NCBI RefSeq assembly: GCF_033115175.1
Contig: NC_084831.1
Span: 10,512,540 to 10,576,539 of the forward strand
Reading direction: 5' to 3'
From: Lepus europaeus
Taxonomy: Eukaryota; Chordata; Mammalia; Lagomorpha; Leporidae
Length of the DNA: 64,000 bases
Within the stretch, counting starts at the first letter, position 1. Every line of letters begins with the position of its first letter. Positions 51,813 through 62,900 of this stretch are shown here, piece by piece. The notes beneath the pieces are model-generated. The model saw nothing but the letters and a program-made list of their open reading frames with translations. It was not told the origin of the DNA and made no database searches. Position numbers and translations under genes: made by a program.

Positions 51813-52079
51813 AGGGCCCGGCCTTGTGGCACAGCCCATGTCAGGGGGCAGCCCCAGGGCTCCGCCTCCGATCCAGCTCCCTGCTAATGCGCCTGGGACC
51901 GCGGCCAGTGAGGCTCCTGCCACCCACGTGGGAGACTTGCACGGAGCTCCTGGCTCCTGGCTTTTGCCTAGCCCAATCCCAGCTATTGTGGGAACTTGAG
52001 GAGTGACCCAGCAGATGGAAGACAATCTGTGTGTCTCTGTCTCTGCCTTTCAAATAAATGAATAAATTTTTTTTAAAGT
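51813..52079 (+). mobile_element. Diverged SINE between CASP9 and DNAJC16
   Basis: 'gggcccggccttgtggcaca' head, no B box, 'gaggagtgacccagcagatg' and the tail 'tttcaaataaatgaataaat'. Confidence 0.8.
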
Positions 52080-52880
52080 TGGGGGTGAGCAGTGCATGAC
52101 CCGCTCCTGTGTGGACCTCTGAGTGGCCCACAGTGCGTGTGGCCTGCCTCTGGTCCAGCAGTGATGGGGGCTGGTGTGTTTCCTTTGGAATGGCAAAGGG
52201 GGGCTCTGGTCTGTCTGGGTGTAAAGGTAGCCGGGGTATTGGTTCTTTGATCTGGACCTGGGGCTCCTAAAGTGAAAGTCTCCACGAGATCCTAACACAA
52301 CGTAGGCTAGAGGGGCGGCAAGTGAACTGAGATGTTTGAGTTCACTTTTACAAAGCATCTGCACACTAAGGAGGAGACACTGAGATCAGACCAAACCTAC
52401 TGAAAGGCTACTAGGGATGCCACCGAACTCAGCTAGCAGAAGGGACAGCCACGCCATTAGACCTCTCTGTTTCCTCTTAGCCCTCTCCCCTGCCACCGGT
52501 AAAACCCCAAGCCACCCCCCTCCTGCTTACTGTCCCAAACTCCCCTGTCCCGTCCAGCCAAGCCCTCTCTTCCCTCCCTTCCGCCCTAGCACTGCCCACA
52601 GAGAAAACACCTGAACTCCCATAATTCAGCTCAGCTCACTTCCACTGCTCCTGGGTGTTGAGCATCCGCTGAGTCCCAGCCCTTGTGCCAGTGACATCAC
52701 AGACCTCGTCTCAGCTTATCCCGAACTACAGTCTGCCAGACAAGTGCTCTCCACCCGCCTCTCCCCACCCACAGCTGTGGCCTGAGGCTCGCAGAACTGA
52801 AGTCACTGGTCCCTGTTCAAACCTGAACCTGACCACAGTCCACGCTCTGAACCAAGTCCACCTTAGAATGGGTCCAAGCG
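52080..52880. other. CASP9-DNAJC16 intergenic, unassigned
   Basis: A reverse MIR-like piece ('gagcatccgctgagtcccag') is at 52660-52750; otherwise nothing is recognised. Confidence 0.5.
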
Positions 52881-53175
52881 GGGGCCAGTGCCGCGGGGTA
52901 GCAGGGTAGCGGGTTAAGCCGCTGCCTGCGATGCCGGTCCTCTGTATGGGTGCCGGTTCCAGTCCTGGCTGCCCCATTTCCGATTCAGCTCCCTGCTAAT
53001 GTCCCTGGAAAGGCAGGGGAGGATGGGCCCAGTACATGGGAAACCTGGAAGAAGCTCTTGGCTCCTGGCTTCCACTCAGCCATTGCTGTCATCTGGGCAG
53101 TGAACCAGCAGGTGGAAGATCTCTCCCTCTCTGTATCACTGCCTTTCAATAAATAAATAAATAACTATTTAAAAG
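52881..53175 (+). mobile_element. C-type SINE
   Basis: Head 'gggggccagtgccgcggggt' with a duplicated 'agcagggtagcgg', shortened body, tail 'tttcaataaataaataaata'. Confidence 0.88.
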
Positions 53176-53344
53176 AAGAAGAAGAGTGCAATGCTTATTT
53201 ACAGTTAATTTCCTTGTAATAGTTAAAGCAGAGAAGACGCCTTAGCATGCTGGCTGGACCTGGCCTGGGGGGGAGGGGGATTTGGCTATTCACTCTTTTC
53301 ATTTCTCAGAGAGGGTAGGATAAACAACATAGTTTCAGCTTGGT

Positions 53345-53595
53345 GACAGCTGGTTCACTCCCCAGGAGGCTGAGATAGCGGGAGCTGCGCCCATCTGAAG
53401 CCGGGAGCCAGGAGCTTCTTCCAGGTCTCCCACACGGGTGCAGGGGCCCAAGGACTTGGGCCATCTTCTACTGATTTCCCAGGCTATAACAGAGAGCTGG
53501 ATTGGAAGTGGAGCAGCCGGGTCTTGAACCGGCACCTATATGGGATGCTGGCACTGCAGGCGGCAGCTGTACCCACTGTGCCACAGCGCCGGCCT
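53345..53595 (-). mobile_element. C-type SINE, tail-truncated
   Basis: Reverse copy lacking the A/T tail and most of the GA run; ends 'ccacagcgccggcc'. Confidence 0.88.
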
Positions 53596-53970
53596 CGCGA
53601 TGCATAGACTTTTCTTAAAAAAAATGTTTTTGTATCAAGAACAAATGTGTCTTTTAATTCCATTTTTCCACGAACTACTTAAAGTGCCCTGTGTTTATGG
53701 AGGGCGTTTGTGTGCCGGGGCCTGTGCAGACGCTAAGAATAAGGAAGTGAACGAAACACAGCGAAGCCTCGGCTCTCGGGAGCTGGCACTCCAGAGGGAA
53801 GGGACGGGAAGTGACATAAATAAGTGACGTGGTCACTTAGGGAGGAAAGCAGGTGATAAAAGCCTAAAACGGGGCAGGGGGTGTGAAAGCTTTTTCTTAT
53901 CCCCAAGGAACCGATCTCACTGCCTCAAAGAAAGTTTACCTCGTTCACCTGCGCGGCCGGCTTCCCCGGG

Positions 53971-54080
53971 CCCCCCCCCCCCCCCCCCGCTTCCTGTCTG
54001 TGCCTAGGGGTGGGCCTGGTGCCTGGGGATGGGCCTGGCATCCCGGGGGTGGGCCTGGCACCCCGGGGGTGGGCTGCACA
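53971..54080. repeat. C18 run and 20-bp tandem repeat
   Basis: 18 uninterrupted C at 53971-53988, then about four copies of a 20-bp unit of the type ggggtgggcctggcatcccg to about 54075. Confidence 0.9.
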
Positions 54081-54179
54081 GAGAAGTCCCCTCCCCTCCC
54101 TGGAACTCAGAACATGGAGGATCCCTAAGGTCGCCTGCAGCGCTGACGCTCCAGGATTCTATGAATAGGGTTCAAGAGA

Positions 54180-55140
54180 ACAGGGACCAGCCATCGCTTC
54201 CCCATCCTAGCAACCGTTGCTAGCCGAGGGCCGTCTCCCGGTCCGAGTGGAAAACCCTCCCTGGATCTGGGAGGTCTGCGTGGCATCCCGTCATGCAGAG
54301 CGACGGTGCCTCGCTAGGCGGCACGTTTTGGCCTCTTTGGTCACGATCCACACTTTGGATCCAGCCAAAGAGCGCGCCTCGTTCCTATAGCAACCGCGCC
54401 TGGTCCACGCGCCGACGGCAGGCAGCAAGGGTCAAAACACACCCGCGAAATAGACGACCCGGACACGCTTGCCCTGCGCCATAGGTGCGCTGGGCCTTTA
54501 AGTGTCACGTGACTCTTTCCCCTCGACACACAACCCCCGCCCCCGGCTCCTCCCCGCTTCTGTCCCCTCCCCAGGCCCCGGCGAGCGCTGGTGTGGACGG
54601 CGGACTCACTGGAGCGCCGAGGCTGCCGCCGGTCGGGCCGGTGCCCTTTCCCGGTAACTCCTTCCCGGCGTGATGCGCGGATGTGAGGACGCGGCGGGCC
54701 CGGGCAGCCTCGGGCGGCCCCCCGTTGTCCCTTCTCGTTCCCGGCGCCTGCTGGGCCCGGGGGGAGGCCGGGGAGCTGACCGGGCCCGGCCCGGGGCTCC
54801 CGGGGGCCGCGACCCGCGGCGGGAGTCGAGGCGGGCCCAGACCTCGCGCGTGTCCCCGGGAGCCCCTGCCTGGCGCGGGGGGCGCTGCCCCGAGGGCGGC
54901 CAGCCTACCTGTTGGGCAGGGGTCTCCTGTCGGCGAACGCGGCCCGGTTGGACGAGGCAGTGGACGCGCTGCAAGGCGGAAGTGATGGTAGCACCGCCTG
55001 CCTCCAGGTAGCGTCGACCCCGCTCCGTGCACCAGGGCTCGGGCTCGGTGCGCTGCAGGAACTTGCCCACGCTCGCGAGGTGCAGGAGGACGGACCCCGG
55101 AGCGCCCCCGTGGCGGTGTCACCTTGACGTTTTGGGAGGG
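54180..55140 (+). promoter_or_regulatory. DNAJC16: DNAJC16 CpG island / promoter with likely non-coding exon 1
   Basis: Very high CpG density over nearly 1 kb, divergent from CASP9. A CCAAT- and TATA-less GC promoter is likely. DNAJC16 coding starts only at 56795, in an exon preceded by an acceptor, so a non-coding exon 1 must lie upstream, most plausibly here. I could not choose its donor; gtaact at 54652 and gtagcg near 55006 are candidates. Confidence 0.6.
54504..54513. promoter_or_regulatory. Palindromic E-box GTCACGTGAC
   Basis: A perfect 10-bp palindrome matching the CLEAR/USF-type E-box consensus bound by bHLH-ZIP factors, in the presumed DNAJC16 promoter. Confidence 0.55.
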
Positions 55141-55458
55141 CAGAGCAGGTGACCCGGCGTGTTGTAGGGTTCCGCTCCGCCTAGGTGCGGTGCTAAGCTT
55201 GGGGCCCCCAGGCAGCGGTCACACCCGCGGCTTTGCCCCTCCTAGGGGTCGCACACCGGCCTTGACCCCGCATTAACTCAGGAGAAGTGGAGGCACCTAC
55301 CGCCCCTGGACCGGGGAGGGGGGCGGTGTTCCTGGAGTGCCAGTGGCTGCCCTGCCGGCGCCACCTTTCTCATGGACCAGCCAGGATTATTTCCAAAATG
55401 CTCAATGCACTCACCAGAGATGGAGCTTAAAACTTCTTTTTTTTAAGAGTGGTATGTT

Positions 55459-55770
55459 GGGGCCGGCGCTGTGGCGCCCCTGATGGAGCCGCTGTCTGCA
55501 GCGCCGGCATCCTGTGTGGGCACCGGTTCAAGTCCCGGCTGCGCCACTTCCCATCCAGCTCCCTGCTAATGTGCCTGGGAAAGCAGTGGAGGACGGACCA
55601 GGAGCTTGGGCCCCTGCACCCACGTGGGAGACCTGGAAGAAGCTCCTGGCTTCTGGCTTCCTCTGGCCCTGCCCTGGCCACTGGGGCCTTTGAGGGAGTG
55701 AACCAGGGGATGAAAGATCTCTCTCTCTAATTCTGACTTTCAAATAAATGCATACAACTCTTTTTTTAAA
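55459..55770 (+). mobile_element. C-type SINE in presumed DNAJC16 intron 1
   Basis: Head 'ggggccggcgctgtggcgcc', complete body, short CT run and the tail 'tttcaaataaatgcatacaa'. Confidence 0.92.
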
Positions 55771-55776
55771 AGGGGG

Positions 55777-55990
55777 AGTTATATATTTATTCATTTGAGT
55801 GGCAGCTCTTCCATCCCCTGGGTCACTCCCCATATGGCTTCAACAGCCGGCTCTGGAGCGGGCTGAGGCCAGGAGCCAGGCACGCCACCCTTGTCTCCCA
55901 CGTGAGTGACAGAAGCCCCAGTACTTGGGCCGTCACCTGCTGCCCCTGCAGGCGCATGAGAAGGAAGGTGGGTTGGAAGCAGAGAAGTGG
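55777..55990 (-). mobile_element. Diverged, truncated SINE
   Basis: Reverse piece from 'atatatttattcatttgagt' to 'aaggtgggttggaagcagag'; it directly follows the forward copy, forming an inverted pair. Confidence 0.75.
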
Positions 55991-56776
55991 GGATCCCAGT
56001 GAGAGACGCTGGTGTCGCCAATGGGATGTCACCTGCCGTCCCCTTAGAAGGCATGGAGACTGCACCTGTTCTTCGGTCTTCCCCATTACGCTTTCTCTGC
56101 GTGGAGAACTCAATTGTTGCCAGCTCATCTCACCTGAGGTTTCTATGTGGCCAAGAATTAAACAGCAGCGTTTTCGTTTCCTTGTTTGAATGGGCATGGT
56201 AAGAAAGAATAGAACTGAAGCCTACTGAATCCTAGCTGCAGATTTTGAGAGTATCTCACTGTCATATTTGTATTTATTTCATACCCCAGAATGCCACAAC
56301 TGTCTCATTTTGTAGTTTAGCACATGGTAAATCTTATGATTTCATGAGTTTGTTTAATGTACACTCCGTGAAGTATTTCTACACCAGCTTAAGCTATTAT
56401 TGTCAGAATAAATCGTGTATTGGAGATGTAGTTGCCCTGGTTGTCCTATATATATTTTTACACATTCACTTATTATTTCTTCATCTCATTCATTTTCGGT
56501 CATTTCTAAAGCTTTTCTAAATCCAAGAATTCTAAGAGTTGCTGTTAATTCTCACAGCCCATCCTCTCGCCTGTCGTAGCTCTTGTTTACGATGTCCACA
56601 AGTGGAAGCGAGATTGTCGACTTGAAAAGTGATGGTCACGCACTTGACCCGTTTCCTGCACAATACCTCGTGTGTGTTTTGTTTTCATCTGTACAGCGTA
56701 TCTTAGACCTTTACCTAAAAAGCAAGACTGTCCAGGTTTCTGCCGCTGGAACTCACTGCCTCTTCAATCATTTCAG
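55991..56776 (+). other. DNAJC16: DNAJC16 intron 1, 3' part
   Basis: AT-rich, no nameable repeat and no exon other than the acceptor at its end. Open frames from 56245 on are chance. Confidence 0.6.
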
Positions 56777-56961
56777 CTCTGGAAAGGAAGAGAAATGGAA
56801 GTGAAAAAGTTGAGCATTTCCTGGCAGTTCTTGCTAGTTCTGGTTCTGATCCTGCAAATTCTGTCTGCGTTGGATTTTGACCCATACAGAGTCCTAGGGG
56901 TCAGCCGGACGGCCAGTCAGGCTGACATTAAAAAGGCTTATAAGAAGCTCGCCCGGGAATG
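56777..56961 (+). CDS. DNAJC16: DNAJC16 exon 2 (first coding exon)
   Basis: Acceptor catttcag at 56769-56776, 18 nt of 5' UTR, ATG at 56795. Encodes MEVKKLSISWQF through KKLARE plus two bases of Trp; donor gtaggt. Confidence 0.92.
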
Positions 56962-59900
56962 GTAGGTGAAACAAAGAAATAGAAGTTTAATATAAGCTAA
57001 GCAGTTGCAGCAGGAGTATGAAACCTAAGTTATGACTAGCTTTTATTTGTCTCTGTTTCTGTGTGTTATATCTTATCTGTCTAAGATGTTCTGTGGGGAA
57101 GAACTAATATTCATGCTCCATAATTCTTCATGATAGGACCCAAACCCGTGGGCTCTGAAGCCCCCTTGTAGGCACACTTTGCCTTAAAGACTCGCCTCGC
57201 GTGCTTTCCATATTGAGTGTTACAATGAGGGAAGAAGCATCAACAACGGCTAAGCAAATCCTCCCAAGATAGGTTTTTCAAAAAGGAACTCTTTAAGAGG
57301 GCAATTGCTAACGGGAACTCTACACAGGCCAGTTCTCCACGGTATTGCTTCTTAACTTTAAAAAAAAAAAAAAAAGTTGAGAATAAGAACTGTTTGCCAT
57401 CATTTTAAAAAAGATATTCCGGGGTTGCATATCGTATTTTTTTAAATGTTCATAGAAAAATCACCATCTTAGCAAGTTATAGTTATCAGAATAGCAGTTA
57501 GCAAGTTAGCAGTGAATCTGCAGGTTGTCTTGCACAACCGTTGTCAGTCCTGCCTCCAAAGCTTTGGCCACGCCAGAGGAGCAGAAGAGTTGCACTGTGT
57601 AGCTGGAGGTGCAGCAGAGAGAGAGAGGGTGACAAGGACGCAGACGACGCAAAGATAGCTGAGCCAGCCTTGAGCAGGCGCCGTCACCGAGCGCCTTCTG
57701 CGAAGGAGGATATTGTTGTCCCCATTTGACAGACGGGAAAATCAAGGCTCAGAGTGTGGCACATTTACATGACCTCTGGAGTCCATAGTATAACCTTCTG
57801 CACCAGTAGTTTGTTGTGTCTTTTTGTTTGTTTTAGGATTGATTGATTGATTTGAAAGGCTGAGTTACGCAGAGGCAGAGGTGGGGGAGGGGGGCGTCTT
57901 CTATCCGCTGGTTCACTCCCCAGATGGCAGCAACAGCTGGAGCTGGGTCGATCCAAAGCCAGGAGCCAGGAGCTTCTTCCAGGTCTCCCACATGGGTGCA
58001 GGGGCCCAAGGACTTGGGCCATCTTCTGCTGCTTTCCCAGGCACATCAGCAGGGAGCTGGATCAGAAGTGGAGCAGCCAGGACTCAAGCAGCACCCATAT
58101 GGGATGCCGGACATTGCAGGCAATGGCTTTAGCTTCTGTGTCATAGCCCCGGCCCCTGTTTGTTTGCCTTTAAGTCATTTGTCCTTCTGGGCACGAGTTA
58201 GTGTGGGTGGGAGGGACTGGGTGACATCAGGAAGTTACGCGAAGCAAAGCCGAGGCTGCCACAGAGAGATGATGCCGCAGGCTGTGCATGGCTCTGCCTG
58301 ACACCCTCGTCGTTCTGGGAACACAGCTCAGTGTTATACTGGTTGCAGTAAAGGTACAGGGTCATTTAAAGTGGAATATTTTGAGTGTATATCTTAGGGC
58401 ATATTTGTATCCTGCAGTCTCCAGAATTGGATGCTGAAAAGACAATCTCTGATCAGACCAGGTTTCTGTCCAGGGACTCTACAGCACAGTGGCTTTCAGT
58501 AACATTTCAAACTCTGGCCTCTTTATGCTCAATGCCAAACATATAAATCTGCAATTAATTCATAAGGCAACAGCGTTGTTTTGGACAGGGTAGAGCCTTT
58601 GACAATATTTTAAGAGCAGAAATGACACTAGATTTTGCGGGACCTGTTACAATGCACAGCTTTGACTTTGCCAGCCTCCAGAGCTGGAAAGGGTGTTATG
58701 ATATTAATTAAATGAGTCATATGCCTGTCTTCCTTAGTTAAATTCTCTCTAGGAGTAGTTCGTCACCCTAGACCCTGAGTGTTGTCCAGCAGAAGCCTAC
58801 GATTGTACTTCATATTGCTGTTATCCTGTTATTTCCTGGTGTTTTGCCTATGGCAATGTTTTACCACCAGAATCGGTTCAGTTTTACTCCCCAGTGGTTT
58901 CATACTGTGCTGGAAATGATAGTGTTCCTTGTTGGACTTTTTCAGCATGAGCTGTAGCAGGCGGAAGCGGTTCATGGGGGATTCTGTTGTACTGTTTTAC
59001 TAAATGTTCTTAGTGTTAGGAATTCTCCCTTGCTTGCTAAACCCACTGGAAATGACTTTTCCCTCTCCGAAACCCTGTCTTTCTCTCCCAGGAATGACAT
59101 TTTCTCAGATATTTTGCACTTGTCATGCGTGCAAAATAGATAGCTCCTCCCACCCCCGGAAAGCAGCTGGGTAGAACGTGGCCCAGTCAACCAAACAGTA
59201 ATGACTTTGCTGTCTTCCTTTTTCTGTCTTCCTTTCTATGCCTTTGGAGGTACCCAGACAGCCAGCCGATACCAAGCACAATGTTTGCTTCCCTTTGACA
59301 TTAGTGAAGGTTGCAATTCATGAGATAACTCCAGATTTCACCGAAAATAGCACTGGGAGGGATGCTCCTGGGGCTGAAATGATGCTTTTCTGAACGTTTC
59401 AGACTCACGGTATCTTCCCGCAGCTGGGGAAACGTTCCTTTTCCACGGGAGCAGTCTTGTGGCCTCCTCTCTGCTCCTGGGCCGTGGCCTCCCTCCGCAG
59501 GGTCCACGCTTTCTAACCCAGCTGCCCTCAAGACTCCCAGCGTCCGTCTCCGAGTGCCCCTTCCTACCCGTCTTCCCTACAGAGCTCTTTGTGTTCCATC
59601 TTTCTTTGTAGGATTGCATGATTTGTAGCAACTCAGCCATTGATTAGCCAACCTGTTTTATTCGTTCTTATCATCCAGAAACATGCTTCGGAACCATCAT
59701 ACTGTTTTCATTATACCTAGCTGAAACGTTTTCCTCACTGATATTCATAGAAAAGGGAGGAATGATGTCTAAATTCAGCAGTCAACCATTTGAAGTCTCC
59801 TTGTTTTTAGATAAATCAGAATATGCGTTATAATTCATTCAAACATAGTCCTGGTAAAGTAAGTTGGACAAGTTGTAGTGGTCTTCTTTTTTTAATTATT

Positions 59901-62900
59901 CCAGTGTACTTGGTGTGTCTTTAGTAGTCACTTGCTCCTTGTGCATTGTCTTTCCGTAATCTTTAGTAGGAGGAAGTTACTGGAGGTTAGCAGAAGTGAT
60001 TATGTAAATAATAAACTTGGTCATACGGGCTCTTGATTAGGTGAACTTTGGAAAGTCCATCTGTACTGAACGCTGCCTTAGATCTTAGGCGTTACAAGGA
60101 AGTAAACCCAGCTCCTTGTTTGTGGGACTTTAAAATCCCCAGAGCCTTCGTGTAAAAACAAAAGGTTACAGAATACTACACGACAGCGAGGTGGAAGCGT
60201 TGTCGGCTGGGTATAAGAGCAGGTGTTTAAGATTTAGTTCCAGCGTTAGTTGAAATAACTTTGCACAAACTGTAGACATTTCTCACATCTTAAGCGTATG
60301 GCCTGGAAGTCATCATCCGCTTACAGGTCAGAGATGATCATGAGTAGAATGAGATAACCAGAGTAATAATGACAATTGAAATGTTCTAATTTGAAAGCCA
60401 AGATGCTTTTTGATCAGCAAGATGCTATTTGAAGCGTCATTATTACTGAAGGAATTCGCAGCGCGTCCTAAAAGCTGCTGCTTACGTCTGCTCGTGTTGG
60501 CTGCGACATCATCGTTCCAACGTCAGGATAAAATGCTGCCGCCCTGGGAGATCTGCTGACCCTCCTGGAAGAGTGCCTCAGCCTCGAGCAGCTTCAGTGC
60601 TGTTGGGGAGCAGCGTCAGGACAAGCAGGTGGCCAGCTCTGCTCGGTGACATTCAACAGCAGTGCAGTCTGGCGCTTTGAAAACGGGCCCAGCTGCTGTG
60701 CCTGGGAGAGCTGTCCCGGTTCAAAATTTCACTTATTAGTCACACGGAGCAACTGATTGTTCTATCACATATTTTAGGAAACCGTCCATACAGTGGCCCT
60801 CCGTTCGCCTCTGATGTAGTGAACTGTGTGTAGCAGGATGTTAAATGACAGTGTGCAAGAAATTAAATCCGTGCTCACTGTCTGCCCATTTGTGTTTCAG
60901 GCATCCTGACAAAAACAAGGATCCTGGAGCAGAAGACAAGTTCATTCAGATCAGCAAGGCCTACGAGGTATCGCATCTGACTTTACGGTCATCGTCCGTT
61001 AGCTCTTCTACAATATGCCTTAGCTGCTCAGTTCGCTTGTTTGTTTTTAAGATTTATTTATTTGTTTGAAAGGTAGAGTAGAGGCCAGCGCTATGGCACA
61101 GCAGGTTAAAGCCACGATCTGCAGCGCTGGCCTCCCATGTGGGTGCCCGTTCGAGCCCTGGCTGCTCCACTTGCAGTCCAGCTCCCTGCTACTGGCCTGG
61201 GAAAAGCATCCCTGAGGATGGTCCAAGTGCTTGGGCCCCTGCCATCCATGTGGGAGACCTGGAGGAAGCTCCTGGCTCCTGGCTTCAGCCCGGCTGTGCA
61301 GCCATATGGGGAGTGAACCAGCGCATGAAAAGATTCTCTCTGTCTCAGTAACTCTGACTTTCAATAAAATAAATCTTTACCAAAAAAAAAAAAAAATACA
61401 AATTACTCTGATTTGATTATTACGTGTTATCTGAGTGTCTTGATATACACTGTATCCATAAACATATACGGTGATTATGTGTCAGTTAAAAATTAAACAT
61501 ACCCAAGGAGTGGGAGAAGAGGTCATCAGAGCCTCCTGCCATGAGCCAGACACAGAAGTGAGTGACATCGCATGGCTCCCCCTCCTCCCACCACAGGGCA
61601 CTCAGTGCTTAGGGGTGCAGCTATGTTAAAATCACTTATTGATTCACCTGTATTTGTTAAAATGACATGCTTGCAAATGTATTTCAAATAAGATTTTTAG
61701 TAAGTTTCCAACATAGTAGGTTGATCTGGAGTGTACCTGAGATTCACTCCGTGGCTTCCTGGTTGTGCAGGGTAAATGCTCTTCAACAGCCGGTGTGGCT
61801 CACAGGGTAACAGATGATCCTACCTGACCGTCTCAGATGTTGGATTCAGAAGTTTCAAGTAAAACAGAGACCACAAGCAAAGCACCAGACTCAGTTCTGT
61901 GACTATTGTTTGGTGTTCATAACTTTTTGTATTTTGTGTGGATTATTCCAGTTCATAAAGACTGACCAAGTCAGTTTTGTGTCTGAGCCCTGGGGAACCA
62001 AATGATGTTAACATTTACTTAGTGCTGTGATAGTTCAGAATCTTTAATGCCAATGTGAGCATGAGTTTAGATACTCTAAACCATTGAAATACCTTGGTCT
62101 TGAATCCTCTTCAATGTCTATATTGAAATGAGAGCTTCTCGGGCCAGCGCTGTGGTGCAGCGGGTTAACACCCTGGCCTGAAGTGCCGGCATCCCATACG
62201 GGCGCCGGTTCGAGACCCAGCTTCTCCACTTCCGGTCCAGCTCTCTGCTGTGGCCTGGGAAAGCTCTCTGCTGTGGCCTGGGCCCCTGCACCTGCGAGGG
62301 AGACCCAGAAGAAGCTCCTGGCCATTGCAGCCAATTGGGGAGAGAACCAGAGGATGGAAGACCTCTCTCTCTCTGCCGCTCCTCTCTCTGTGTAACTGGC
62401 TCCTGGCTTTGGATCAGCGCAGCTCCATCCGTTATGGCCAACTGGGGAGTGAACTAGCGGATGGAAGGCCTCTCTCCCTCTCTCTCTGCCTCTCCTCTCT
62501 CTGTGTAACTCTGACTTTCAAGTAAAATAAATAAAACTTTAAAAAGACACCATTAAAAAAATAGAAATGAGGCTGGTGCTGTGGCTCAACAGGCTAATCC
62601 TCCGCCTTGTGGCGCCGGCACACCGGGTTCTAGTCCCGGTCGGGGTGCTGGATTCTGTCCTGGTTGCCCCTCTTCCAGGCCAGCTCTCTGCTGTGGCCCG
62701 GGAGTGCAGTGGAGGATGGCCCAAGTGCTTGGGCCCTTCCATCGGCATGGGAGACCAGGAGGAAGCACCTGGCTCCTGGCTTCGGATCAGTGCAGTGCGC
62801 CTGCCGCAGCAGCCATTGGAGGGTGAACCAACGGCAAAGGAAGACCTTTGTCTCCGTCTCTCTCTCTCTCATTGTCCACTCTGCCTGTCAAAAAAAAAAA

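Noticed and set aside
53998-54080. CRISPR-like regular repeats
   Set aside because: The units are adjacent tandem repeats without spacers, in a mammalian genome.
54505-55122. 205-codon minus-strand frame in the DNAJC16 CpG island
   Set aside because: GC-rich, low-complexity translation, overlapping open frames on both strands, no homology recognised.
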